Shown here one piece after another: positions 25,889 through 33,970 of a stretch of DNA of 34,087 nt (positions are counted from its first letter, which is position 1; each line of letters starts with the position of its first letter). This DNA is from Opitutia bacterium (GTDB lineage Bacteria; Verrucomicrobiota; Verrucomicrobiia; Opitutales; Seribacteraceae): NCBI GenBank assembly GCA_002721705.1, contig PBLJ01000018.1, positions 1 to 34,087 on the forward strand. Reading direction: 5' to 3'. A program made the translations under genes and the position numbers. Below the pieces are notes generated by a model, which worked only from the letters and a program-made list of their open reading frames with translations, was not told the DNA's origin and did no database searches.

Positions 25889-25916
25889 ATACATAGCCTA
25901 CCCCAAAACTATGTAT
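25889..25916 (+). terminator. Second hairpin, same loop; possible terminator of the flagellin array
   Basis: ATACATAG (25889-25896) pairs perfectly with CTATGTAT (25909-25916) around a 12-base loop that repeats the loop of the neighbouring hairpin (CTACCCCAAAAC at 25898-25909 and 25858-25869). On the plus strand ATTTT follows, so it may end flagellin transcription weakly. Confidence 0.5.
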
Positions 25917-26005
25917 ATTTTAAGAACGAAAGAATTTTATTTAGGGATGCAAGATAATTTTTGGGAAACTACTATTTATTTGGCAAAAAACAACAGGCTG
26001 AATAA

Positions 26006-27379
26006 TCAAAACTGGATTTGATTATCTCTCAACCCTCTTACTTTCAAGTGCTTGCATGCTTGAGCCCATTGTAGTGACAAAAGGGCAATTTTTTTCCCAA
26101 GAGAAACCGAATCGTTTTTTGCATCTTGAAGTTCTTGCAGTTTGGGAAAGCGAAGAGAAAGCTCGTCCGAGGATTGTCGTGATTTGAGTACTTGTTTCCG
26201 TAGAAAGGATTCTTCTTCAAGTAGTTTTGTTCTCCCCGTTTTCAGATGTCCTTGCATTAAGGTGATTTCATTTTCCAGGGTGGTCTTCCAGGCATGGACT
26301 TTCTTTTGAATGTCCGCCCTGCCTTGGTTCTTTGCCAGTTCCTGCTTCAATGCACGCAAAGCTTTCTCTTTCAATTGAATATTCTTGAACTCCTGAAAAC
26401 TGGCCAAGGCGGCCATCCCATCGAAGTTGCCGTGTCGGTTGACGAAAATTTTTCCAATTGCCTGCAGGAGCTTGTCCTGTCGCGCCAACTTTTGTCGGCA
26501 AGCATCCAATAGAGCTTCCACTTTGTCTTTTGGCTCGGCCTGGAAGAGAGCTTTGTTCTTGAGCTTGAAGGTTTTAAACTGCGTTTCCAAATCGAGTGCT
26601 CTTTGCTGTAACCGTTCAAGTTCAGCTGTATTTTCCAATAATCTTGGATGATTTCCGTGGGTTTCCTCTTTGCTAATCAGAACAAGGTATTCCTTGGTTA
26701 AGTAATTGGCCAATTCCGTGGCCGCTGCGCGACTTTCCGCGTGGGCTTCCAAAATTAACCCATGGCTTGGAGGATTCGATTCCATCCTTTGGCGAGGGAT
26801 CACTCGCTTTCCCAGTTCCCTGCGCAGAAAAGTGGGGCCACCCAAGATGGATTGTCCGACCCATTTGTTTCCGTTGGAATGCTCGGAGACTTTCTCGGCA
26901 AAATAAGAAAGGCATTGCTCGCCGACAAGGAACTCTCGATGCAACTCGTGATAAATTTTAATGAGAGACCTTGTTTCGTCATTGCTCCGTGGCCGGTCGC
27001 TCACGGGCAACTTAACAACGAGTGTGTCAAATGCCGTTGCATGGACAAGAGGAGGTGCGGTTGCTACCGATACCTCCTCATATTGAATATCCGGGTCAGT
27101 GCGATCAGGATGGTCTTCGTAGCTTGTTTTCTGGGAGTCGGAAGCTTCCTGCGGAGACATAGCCAACTGCAGTGCTTCGGCTGTATGCATCTTGGATTCT
27201 TCTTGCGTTGAACTCGTCTCCATCATGGCGATGCCAAACCACACGACAGTTCCAATGATCAATAGTATGCAAAGAGGGGTCTGCATAATGAATAACCTAT
27301 TATCATCATGCTTGGACGCAACATGTAATTGGTATCTACTCCTCTCTTCAGCGTATGAAAGAGATGCCATGAAATCCAT
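26006..27379 (-). CDS. GumC/Wzz-like coiled-coil membrane protein
   Basis: About 457 residues if started at ATG 27379; ATG 27370 or 27286 are also possible and the frame stays open to 27481. One membrane segment lies near residues 33-53 (PLCILLIIGTVVWFGIAMM), then a low-complexity linker, a compact domain (about 110-235) ending in the AAATELANYLTKEYL stretch, and long coiled-coil helices (about 240-430). The AN-YL stretch followed by coiled coil is the pattern of polysaccharide co-polymerase/GumC proteins, which set the length or export of surface polysaccharides. Unlike typical members it has no second membrane segment at the C-terminus and no Walker motifs of a tyrosine kinase domain. The assignment is by pattern only. 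It has its own strong terminator and is divergent from the ECF sigma gene. Confidence 0.65.
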   Translation of the reverse strand: MDFMASLSYAEERSRYQLHVASKHDDNRLFIMQTPLCILLIIGTVVWFGIAMMETSSTQEESKMHTAEALQLAMSPQEASDSQKTSYEDHPDRTDPDIQYEEVSVATAPPLVHATAFDTLVVKLPVSDRPRSNDETRSLIKIYHELHREFLVGEQCLSYFAEKVSEHSNGNKWVGQSILGGPTFLRRELGKRVIPRQRMESNPPSHGLILEAHAESRAAATELANYLTKEYLVLISKEETHGNHPRLLENTAELERLQQRALDLETQFKTFKLKNKALFQAEPKDKVEALLDACRQKLARQDKLLQAIGKIFVNRHGNFDGMAALASFQEFKNIQLKEKALRALKQELAKNQGRADIQKKVHAWKTTLENEITLMQGHLKTGRTKLLEEESFLRKQVLKSRQSSDELSLRFPKLQELQDAKNDSVSLGKKIALLSLQWAQACKHLKVRGLRDNQIQF

Positions 27380-27658
27380 TCCGAAACATGTAGCAATATG
27401 TAGTACAACTTGCTGAAACCGCCTTAAAAGTATATGAAATGGGGAGTTTCTGGAGTAGTAAATAGATATATACAACAACAAGGATGGTGTATGGGAACAG
27501 GTCTTTGCCGTACGGATGCAAGGGCATGATGGAATTTTTCACCGATCATTCTAGGCACGCCTTGGCGGCGGTTCTTCCAACATTGACACTTCCATTGCCT
27601 TGTGTGAACATGTCGGCGTCTTTCCCGCTAGGCATATACCCACCTTGCCCTTTTCCCT

Positions 27659-28177
27659 GTGAGTGATCCCATATCGTTTGAGTTTTCTCAGCTGTTGACG
27701 AAATCACAGCGAAGAATCTACGCGTTTATTCTCACTTTGATTCCCAATCGAGCGGAAGCGGAAGACATATTGCAGGAAACCAACTTGATTTTGTGCCGCA
27801 AAGCCTCGGAATACGATCCAGACAGGCATTTTCTTGCTTGGGCTTTCAAGATTGCTCGTTTTCAGACCATGGCCCATATGAAAACAAGAAGTCGCAGCCC
27901 ATTGGTTTTTCAAGAAGACTTGATGGAGAAATTGTCGGACGATGCCGAAAATCTCGACGGGTTCGGTTCCTTGCAAAGAGCGTTGGCTCAATGCATGGAA
28001 AAATTGACCAAACGCAATCGCGAGCTTATCCGCATTCGTTACGAGCAAGGAATGAGCTTGGAGGAATCGGCCAAGGAACTCGGCAAGCCCAAAGGGACTG
28101 TTTCAATGGCTCTCTATAGAATACGAATCGCTTTATGGAGATGCGTTGAGCGAACCATGAAGGAGATGGAAGCTTAA
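27659..28177 (+). CDS. ECF-type RNA polymerase sigma factor
   Basis: 172 residues from GTG 27659. Region 2 (about 10-78; RAEAEDILQETNLIL at 31-45 and FLAWAFKIARFQ at 58-69) and region 4 (about 108-163; the helix-turn-helix MSLEESAKELGKPKGTVSMALYR region at 132-154) are both clear, with no region 1.1 or 3, as in extracytoplasmic-function sigma factors. The style matches the planctomycete/verrucomicrobial ECF group often placed beside FecR-like anti-sigma genes. Here no anti-sigma gene follows; the next gene, 24 bases on, is a secreted PQQ-like protein, which may be part of its operon or regulon. Confidence 0.9.
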   Translation: MSDPISFEFSQLLTKSQRRIYAFILTLIPNRAEAEDILQETNLILCRKASEYDPDRHFLAWAFKIARFQTMAHMKTRSRSPLVFQEDLMEKLSDDAENLDGFGSLQRALAQCMEKLTKRNRELIRIRYEQGMSLEESAKELGKPKGTVSMALYRIRIALWRCVERTMKEMEA

Positions 28178-28201
28178 CAAAGTCTATCCAGCGAGCCTCT
28201 A

Positions 28202-29428
28202 ATGAAAATAGTCACTCAAGTCTTCTGGTTGATTTTGATCGGACCAATTGCCGCTCAGGGAGCGGACTGGCCTTGGTTTGGCGGTCCAAACCGGGATGGC
28301 GTTGCTTCTGAAAAAGAGATTGTTCTGGATTGGGGCGATCGCGAACCTACCCGGCTTTGGAAAGCGAAAATTGGAGCCGGCTATTCCTCGATCGTCGTGG
28401 GAGGGGGGAATGCCTATGCAGTGGGCCATGCCGGAGACAAGAACATGGTGCGATGTTTTAACGCGAAGACGGGAGCTTTGATTTGGAAATTCGAGTATTC
28501 ATGCGCCAAGGCGGCCAAATACTTTGAAGGTGGCTCTCGAGGAACTCCCGCCTTGGATGACGGAATTCTTTATTCTCTCAGTCATGAAGGCACCTTGTTT
28601 GCCTTTGATGCCCATACTGGCCGCATTAAGTGGGCCAAGCACCTCTTGAAGGATTTCAATGGTCGCCGTCCTACCTGGGGGTTTTCCGGTTGCCCGCTTG
28701 TGATTGGTGATCGATTGATAGTGGAAACTGGTTCGGCCAAAGGGTCCCTCGTCGCCTTGGATAAAAAAGACGGCGATTTGCTATGGAGTTCAGGTTCCGA
28801 CGAGGCGGGATATTCTTCCCCGATGCTCCGGGCAGGCAATCCCAGCCAAGGATTGATGTTCAATGAAGGCGGGCTCATGGGTTTTCGCGTTTCCTCTGGA
28901 GAAATTCTTTTTAAATACGGACACGAAACGCAATATGGCATCAATGTGGCTCAACCTTTGGATTTAGGGCAGCATGTCTTGCTTACTTCCGCTTATGGCA
29001 AAGGGGCCGCCTTGATCGACCTCACGGGAGCCTCTCCAAGCGCCAAATGGACATCGGACAAGCTTGCTTGTCAAATGTCCGGTGGCGTTCGCCATGGTGA
29101 CCATTATTACGGAATCCATGGGCAAGCCGGAGGACGTTCCCGTCAAGCTCCCTTGAAATGCGTGGAGCTCATGACCGGCAAAGTCATTTGGGAGCAGCAG
29201 GGATTCGGCGTGGGTACAGTCATTCGAGTGGGTAAAACCTTGGTTATCTTGAGTGACCAAGGAGAATTGGCGCTCGTCGATGCCGATCCTGCCGGCTATC
29301 GAGAACGGGCTCGCTTTCAGGTGCTTGGTGGGAAGGACATGTGGACTCCCCCCACCTATGCCAATGGGTTGTTGTATTGTCGAAATCAGGAGGGGGACCT
29401 TATTTGCCTCCGTTTGGGCTCTCTTTAA
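28202..29428 (+). CDS. Secreted PQQ-like beta-propeller protein
   Basis: 408 residues with a signal peptide (hydrophobic 5-18, likely cut after AQG at 20) followed by ADWPWFGGPNRDG, an N-terminal motif of exported PQQ-like propellers in Verrucomicrobiota and Planctomycetota. Several repeat blades show the pattern of a short strand, G-x-[LV]-x-A-x-D-x-x-T-G-x-x-x-W (AKTGALIWK, AHTGRIKWA, KKDGDLLWS, LMTGKVIWE). No heme motif or dehydrogenase residues were seen, so a scaffold or binding role is more likely than a quinoprotein enzyme. It follows the ECF sigma gene by 24 bases, and its TAA overlaps the convergent marR stop (TTAA at 29425-29428). Confidence 0.9.
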   Translation: MKIVTQVFWLILIGPIAAQGADWPWFGGPNRDGVASEKEIVLDWGDREPTRLWKAKIGAGYSSIVVGGGNAYAVGHAGDKNMVRCFNAKTGALIWKFEYSCAKAAKYFEGGSRGTPALDDGILYSLSHEGTLFAFDAHTGRIKWAKHLLKDFNGRRPTWGFSGCPLVIGDRLIVETGSAKGSLVALDKKDGDLLWSSGSDEAGYSSPMLRAGNPSQGLMFNEGGLMGFRVSSGEILFKYGHETQYGINVAQPLDLGQHVLLTSAYGKGAALIDLTGASPSAKWTSDKLACQMSGGVRHGDHYYGIHGQAGGRSRQAPLKCVELMTGKVIWEQQGFGVGTVIRVGKTLVILSDQGELALVDADPAGYRERARFQVLGGKDMWTPPTYANGLLYCRNQEGDLICLRLGSL

Positions 29429-29931
29429 CCCTTTGTTTTGGTGTCGGAGCTGCGGATGCAGGCTTCGGCTACTTTTTCCAGAGAATCAAGAAAAGAGGCC
29501 TGCTCCCTCTTGGAGAGCACCTCCAAGGCGTTTCTTTCAAGATCCAGGGCTCTTCCACGAGCTGCTTCGAAAATCTTCCGTCCGGCTTTGGTCGACAACA
29601 CGTTGTTGGTACGGCGATCTTCTTTTCTCGTCGAACGTCTTATCCATCCTGCTTTTTCCATGCGGCTCAGCAAGGAGGCAATGGTGTTGGGGTCACTGGC
29701 CATGAAGTCGCTTAATTCTCTTTGCGTGAGGCCCGGTTCCTTTTCCTGCAACCATCGGAGCGCTATGTATTGGTCCGGGGTCAGGCCAAGATCGGTGATG
29801 CGACGAAGAAAAACCGCGTTAAGCTTGAGCCATGCTTTGCGGAGCAAAGGCGGCAGACGACGTCTCCTGGGATCATCGATCGAAAGCTTTTCCAGCGTCT
29901 CGAGGTCGGTTCCTTTGGAAACAAAATTCAT
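29425..29931 (-). CDS. MarR family transcriptional regulator
   Basis: 168 residues from ATG 29931. It has the winged helix-turn-helix of MarR: LGLTPDQYIALRWL (48-61), recognition region LTQRELSDFMASDPNTIASLLSRMEKAGWI (68-97) and the wing with DRR (105-107), flanked by dimer helices at both ends. MarR dimers usually repress neighbouring genes and are released by small aromatic or oxidising ligands. It is divergent from the PQQ-like lipoprotein gene, and a near-palindrome sits in the shared promoter region, so autoregulation and control of the propeller operon is the natural inference. No cysteine in the DNA-binding part suggests ligand rather than redox sensing. Confidence 0.92.
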   Translation of the reverse strand: MNFVSKGTDLETLEKLSIDDPRRRRLPPLLRKAWLKLNAVFLRRITDLGLTPDQYIALRWLQEKEPGLTQRELSDFMASDPNTIASLLSRMEKAGWIRRSTRKEDRRTNNVLSTKAGRKIFEAARGRALDLERNALEVLSKREQASFLDSLEKVAEACIRSSDTKTKG

Positions 29932-29950
29932 GTGGGATCGTATCTCTTGT

Positions 29951-29978
29951 TTGACAAAATAGTACGTATAGGTACGAA
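29951..29978 (+). promoter_or_regulatory. Candidate sigma-70 promoter for the PQQ lipoprotein operon
   Basis: TTGACA at 29951-29956 is a perfect -35 box; TACGAA at 29973-29978, 16 bases on, is a poor -10. The predicted leader to ATG 30069 is about 85 bases. The candidate MarR operator lies inside the spacer. Confidence 0.4.
29962..29975. promoter_or_regulatory. Candidate MarR operator (near-palindrome)
   Basis: GTACGTATAGGTAC is an inverted repeat of the form GTAC-N-TATA-N-GTAC, symmetric at 12 of 14 positions. It lies 31 bases before the marR start and between the -35 and -10 boxes of the divergent promoter, where a bound dimer would block transcription. Assignment to MarR rests on position and symmetry only. 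Confidence 0.5.
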
Positions 29979-30068
29979 TTGCACTCTTTCCTTTCGAATT
30001 TCAACGAAAAACCCATCCAAAGACGCTCAATACAAACCCTTCTCTTTGTGCGGATTCACTACAAGGCC

Positions 30069-32423
30069 ATGAACAATTCATCACTTTCCTTTACAGGCTG
30101 GATACGAATGGGGACTGCATTGCTTGCGACCTCATTGCTTGCAACTTCCTGCATATCCAATGACGGGCCAGACACGTCATCCCCTTCACGACAACCCACG
30201 GTCGATCCTTCTGCTCAAACGGGCGCGAATTGGTTGTATTGGCGTGGGCCCGGTGGCGACGGCGTTTCCTCGGAGTCCGACTTGCCTGCTTCCTTGGATC
30301 TCAATGACAGCTCATTGGTTTGGACGCATGAGATTCAAGGCGGAGGCGTGCCGGTTGCGGCGGGAGGACGCATCTACCAGTTCGGCTACTACGGCGTGAC
30401 AGGTGATCTGCAAGAGGCTCTTGTCTGCATGGATGCAGCTACTGGTAAGGTGCATTGGGAACGTCGCTACAGCGATTTTATCAGCGACATCGTTTACAAT
30501 CGGTATGGAGTTGGTGCGGCCTGCGTAGATGCCGAAACGGGTAACGTTTACTTTCAAACTAGTCCAGGTCTCTTGCTTGGTTTCGATAAGGATGGCAAAG
30601 TCCTCTGGGAGCGTTCCTTGATGGAGGAGTTTTCTCGTCTGACTTTCCCTAATGGCCGCACGGGTGGGCCCTGCGTGGACGGCGACTTGATCATCATTCA
30701 CGCCATTACCGCCAACTGGGGTTCCAACGGCCCGGCTCGCGATCGCTTTTACGCTTTTGACAAGCATACTGGCGACTTGGTTTGGTATTCCACCCCCGGC
30801 ATAACGCCCAAAGACAGTTCCTTCGCTCCCTTGACTTTCGAGAACCTACCTGATGGTCGTCGAGTTTTCTATAGTGGCACGGGATGTGGCAACGTTGTCT
30901 GCATAGATGCTCGCACGGGGCAGCCACTCTGGCGGTTTCAAATGTCTTACGGTGGAGTGAATTCCGGAGTCGTCTTGCATGGAGACACTGTAATCGCGGT
31001 CCACGGCAAGGAGAACGTCGATGCCACCGACATTGGTCGAATGGTGGCGATCAAGAAACCTGCTCAATTGCCTGCGCATGGCGAAGCCGCCTTGGTTTTG
31101 GACAAAGCCAGTGAAAAATGGCGCAACAACGAATTGGAAGCCTTTACCAGTACGCCGGTTTATCGTGATGGAAGGGTTTATTCGACCATCAAGACGGGAG
31201 AGCTCCTCTGCGTTGATGCGGATTCAGGCGAAATCATCTGGAAGCTCAAGTTGGCTCCCGACCAAGTGCACGCTTCTCCAACGTGGGCCGACGGCAAGCT
31301 TTACGTTCCCATGTTCGATGGCAAGACGTTCGTGGTCGAGGACAAGGGTGATAAAGGCAGCATTCTTGACGAGGTGCAGCTGGATGGGGCTTGTTTGGCG
31401 GCGCCTTCCGCAGCTCATGGCCGTGTTTTCGTACAATCCAAGAAACGTCTTTATTGTTTTGGTTCCAACAAGCCGGTTGCTGATTTCAAGCCTTCGGTCC
31501 AACCTAGCGCAAAAGGTTCCGGTGAAGCCATCGCCTTACAGGTGGTGCCTGCGGAATTCGCCTTGAAATCGGGATCATCTCAGAAATTCAAGGTGTACGC
31601 CTTGGATAAAACGGGACGTCGCATAAAGGAAGTTTCGACTGGTTTGAAGTGGGAAAAATGGATTCCTCCCACTGCCAAGGTGAAGGTCAAGGTGGATGCT
31701 GAAATCTCCAATGACGGCGTACTTACCGCCGCTTCCGACGCCAAATTGTCCGCAGGAGCCCTTCGGGTAACCGATGGCAAGGTGTCTGGCATGACTCGTG
31801 GCCGGATCTTGCAGGATCTGCCTTATTCCGAAAACTTCGAGAAAGGCTTTGCCCTCACTCAGTCGGCTTCCGATGGGATTGAATTCTCTTATCCTCCCTT
31901 ACCATGGTTGGGAGCCCGCATGCGTTGGCAGATTCAGGATAGAGAGGGCAGCAAAGTCGCTGGCAATACTCTGGATCGCGTTCTTTTTCAGCGGACCATG
32001 AATTTTATCGGTAGTCCGGACATGAGCAACTACACGGTGGAAGCGGATGTAATGACCGACGGTAACCGCCGCATCAAATCGACCATCGGGCTCGTGAACC
32101 AACGCTACATCATCGCGCTTGTGGGCAATTGGCAGAAACTTGAGGTGTTTTCCAATTACGACCGCTTCAAGGCCTCGGTGCCATTCAGCATCAAAACCAA
32201 TACTTGGTATCACTTGAAGACTCGAGTTGATTTGATGAACGATGGATCCGGCGTGATCCGGGCCAAGGCATGGGAGAAAGGTTCCGAGGAACCGGCGGCA
32301 TGGACCATCGAGGCCAAGCACGCCAATGCCCACCGGCATGGCGCGCCTGGCGTTTACGCGCTCTCCCCTCAAAGTCTCAAGAAAGTTTACCTGGACAACA
32401 TTTCCATAACCTCGAATCGATAG
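30069..32423 (+). CDS. PQQ-like beta-propeller lipoprotein with C-terminal jelly-roll domain
   Basis: 784 residues from ATG 30069. The N-terminus is a lipoprotein signal (hydrophobic 15-25, then ATSC with the acylated cysteine at 28) followed by a Ser/Pro-rich linker and NWLYWRGPGGDG, the propeller entry motif. Blades run to about residue 470 (AATGKVHWE, KHTGDLVWY, ARTGQPLWR, ADSGEIIWK). A middle beta domain (about 485-578) resembles bacterial Ig-like folds. The C-terminal part (about 580-784) looks like a concanavalin/LamG-type sandwich (YTVEADVM, TWYHLKTRVD, VYLDNISI). It is likely anchored in the outer membrane, perhaps binding glycans; no enzyme residues are recognised. A longer frame from 29979 lacks a signal sequence. 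It is 12 bases upstream of the next propeller gene. Confidence 0.9.
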   Translation: MNNSSLSFTGWIRMGTALLATSLLATSCISNDGPDTSSPSRQPTVDPSAQTGANWLYWRGPGGDGVSSESDLPASLDLNDSSLVWTHEIQGGGVPVAAGGRIYQFGYYGVTGDLQEALVCMDAATGKVHWERRYSDFISDIVYNRYGVGAACVDAETGNVYFQTSPGLLLGFDKDGKVLWERSLMEEFSRLTFPNGRTGGPCVDGDLIIIHAITANWGSNGPARDRFYAFDKHTGDLVWYSTPGITPKDSSFAPLTFENLPDGRRVFYSGTGCGNVVCIDARTGQPLWRFQMSYGGVNSGVVLHGDTVIAVHGKENVDATDIGRMVAIKKPAQLPAHGEAALVLDKASEKWRNNELEAFTSTPVYRDGRVYSTIKTGELLCVDADSGEIIWKLKLAPDQVHASPTWADGKLYVPMFDGKTFVVEDKGDKGSILDEVQLDGACLAAPSAAHGRVFVQSKKRLYCFGSNKPVADFKPSVQPSAKGSGEAIALQVVPAEFALKSGSSQKFKVYALDKTGRRIKEVSTGLKWEKWIPPTAKVKVKVDAEISNDGVLTAASDAKLSAGALRVTDGKVSGMTRGRILQDLPYSENFEKGFALTQSASDGIEFSYPPLPWLGARMRWQIQDREGSKVAGNTLDRVLFQRTMNFIGSPDMSNYTVEADVMTDGNRRIKSTIGLVNQRYIIALVGNWQKLEVFSNYDRFKASVPFSIKTNTWYHLKTRVDLMNDGSGVIRAKAWEKGSEEPAAWTIEAKHANAHRHGAPGVYALSPQSLKKVYLDNISITSNR

Positions 32424-32435
32424 GAACGAACACTC

Positions 32436-33968
32436 ATGAAACTCCGTTACGTTTTGGATAAGAAACGACTCTCGCTTGCTGCATTTGCATGTGTCTCGGC
32501 GGTCCCCTTGGCCGCTGCAGATTGGCCAATTTGGGGAGGCGATGGAACTCGCAACATGGTTTCCACGGAAAAGGAAGTCACGCTGGAGTTCGACCCCGGG
32601 CGCATGGACGAGGACGAAAAGGTGGATATGAAGACGACCAAGAACGTGAAGTGGGTAGCCAAGCTTGGCTCCCAAGCCTACGGCAACGTAACCATTGCGG
32701 ATGGCCGCGTCTACGTCGGTACGAACAACGAGTCGCCACGGGATTCCGACAAGAAAGGAGATCGGGGCATCGTCATGTGCTTCGATGAGAAAACGGGCAA
32801 GCTCCATTGGCAGTTGGTCATACCGAAACTTGGCGCCGGCAAGGTCAGCGATTGGGAGTACATAGGGGTTTGCTCTTCTCCCGCCATCGAGGGTAACCGC
32901 GCCTACGTTGTGACGAACAAATGCGAAGTCGTTTGCCTGGACGTCGAGGGACTTAAGAATGGCAACGATGGCCCTTTCAAGGACGAGGCCAAATACGTTA
33001 ATCCCAAGGGTCAGTCCGCTCCACTCAAGAAGGATTTGGATGCCGATATAATCTGGAAATACGACATGCGGGACGAGCTTGGTGTGTTTCCTCACAACGT
33101 CACGAGCTCCTCTGCCGTGATCGTGGGCGACGTGATCTTCGTGGCTACGTCGAATGGCGTCGACTGGTCGCACACCAATATTCCCAGCCCAAATTCTCCC
33201 TGTTGGATCGCTCTCAATAAAAATACTGGCGAGCTGGTGGGCGAGGATGGTTCCGGGGCAGGGCAAAGCGCCATGCACGCTGCCTGGTCCTCGCTCACTT
33301 ACGGTAAAGCCGGCGGCAAGGAAGTCTTGGTTTGGGGAGGTACCGATGGTTTTTGCTACGGCTATTCCTCCAAACCAGTCAAGGACGCGGAAGGCTTCGA
33401 CGTCTTCAATCCGATTTGGAAGGTGGATTGCAACGAGCCACACTACCGAGTCGACAAGAATGGTAAAAAGATACCCTACGCCACGCCTCCGGGCCCTAGT
33501 GAACTGATTGGCACGCCCGTTCTTTACGAAGGCAAGGTCTATGCCGCGATCGGTCAGGATCCAGAGCATGGCGACGGGGTAGGGCGCCTCACTTGCATCG
33601 ATGGCGCCAATGGCAAGGTGCTCTGGAAATACACCGACGTAGGGCGTACCATATCAACTGTCTCCGTAGCCGACGGTTTGGTTTACGTCGCCGAATACGC
33701 GGGCTTGGTTCATTGCCTCGACGCCAACACCGGCAAGCTTTACTGGAAGCATGACACTTTCAGTCGCATCTGGGGGTCCACCTTGGTGGCCGGCGGCAAG
33801 GTTTTGCTCGGCAACGAGGACGGCGACCTGATCATTCTCGATCACGGCAAGGGCAAGCCGAAGGTCAAGGCCGTGGACATGGGAGCCCCCGTGTACAGTT
33901 CACCGGTGGTGGCCAACGGGGTGCTCTACGTCGCCACCCAGACGCACCTCTACGCAATTGGGAAGTAA
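32436..33968 (+). CDS. Secreted PQQ-like beta-propeller protein
   Basis: 510 residues with a cleavable signal peptide (hydrophobic 12-26, cut near AAA at 26-28) and DWPIWGGDGTRN as the mature N-terminus. Repeat blades show the same T-G-K-x-x-W pattern (EKTGKLHWQ, ANGKVLWKY, NTGKLYWKH), with VYVGTNN and IYVAT-like strands between. It is a third, separate propeller protein in this 6-kb region and is not a simple duplicate of its neighbours. No heme-binding CxxCH is present. With the lipoprotein upstream and the DUF3311 gene two bases downstream, it appears to be in one operon under the MarR-controlled promoter. Confidence 0.9.
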   Translation: MKLRYVLDKKRLSLAAFACVSAVPLAAADWPIWGGDGTRNMVSTEKEVTLEFDPGRMDEDEKVDMKTTKNVKWVAKLGSQAYGNVTIADGRVYVGTNNESPRDSDKKGDRGIVMCFDEKTGKLHWQLVIPKLGAGKVSDWEYIGVCSSPAIEGNRAYVVTNKCEVVCLDVEGLKNGNDGPFKDEAKYVNPKGQSAPLKKDLDADIIWKYDMRDELGVFPHNVTSSSAVIVGDVIFVATSNGVDWSHTNIPSPNSPCWIALNKNTGELVGEDGSGAGQSAMHAAWSSLTYGKAGGKEVLVWGGTDGFCYGYSSKPVKDAEGFDVFNPIWKVDCNEPHYRVDKNGKKIPYATPPGPSELIGTPVLYEGKVYAAIGQDPEHGDGVGRLTCIDGANGKVLWKYTDVGRTISTVSVADGLVYVAEYAGLVHCLDANTGKLYWKHDTFSRIWGSTLVAGGKVLLGNEDGDLIILDHGKGKPKVKAVDMGAPVYSSPVVANGVLYVATQTHLYAIGK

Positions 33969-33970
33969 CC

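Larger units (their letters stand above)
25692..26005. other. Non-coding convergent gap with twin hairpins
   Basis: 314 bases between the stop of the third flagellin and the stop of the convergent GumC-like gene. The only clear content is two hairpins at 25848-25877 and 25889-25916, listed separately, that share one loop sequence. Bases 25692-25840 and 25917-26005 show nothing I can name; the second of these is AT-rich. Confidence 0.6.

Noticed and set aside
27484-27666. A 60-codon plus-strand frame before the ECF sigma gene
   Set aside because: No ribosome site, overlaps the sigma start in another frame and looks like ordinary intergenic sequence.
31899-33569. A 556-codon open frame on the minus strand across the two propeller genes
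   Set aside because: It lies antisense to two clear genes, crosses their boundary, has no recognisable motif and is explained by codon bias of the opposite strand.
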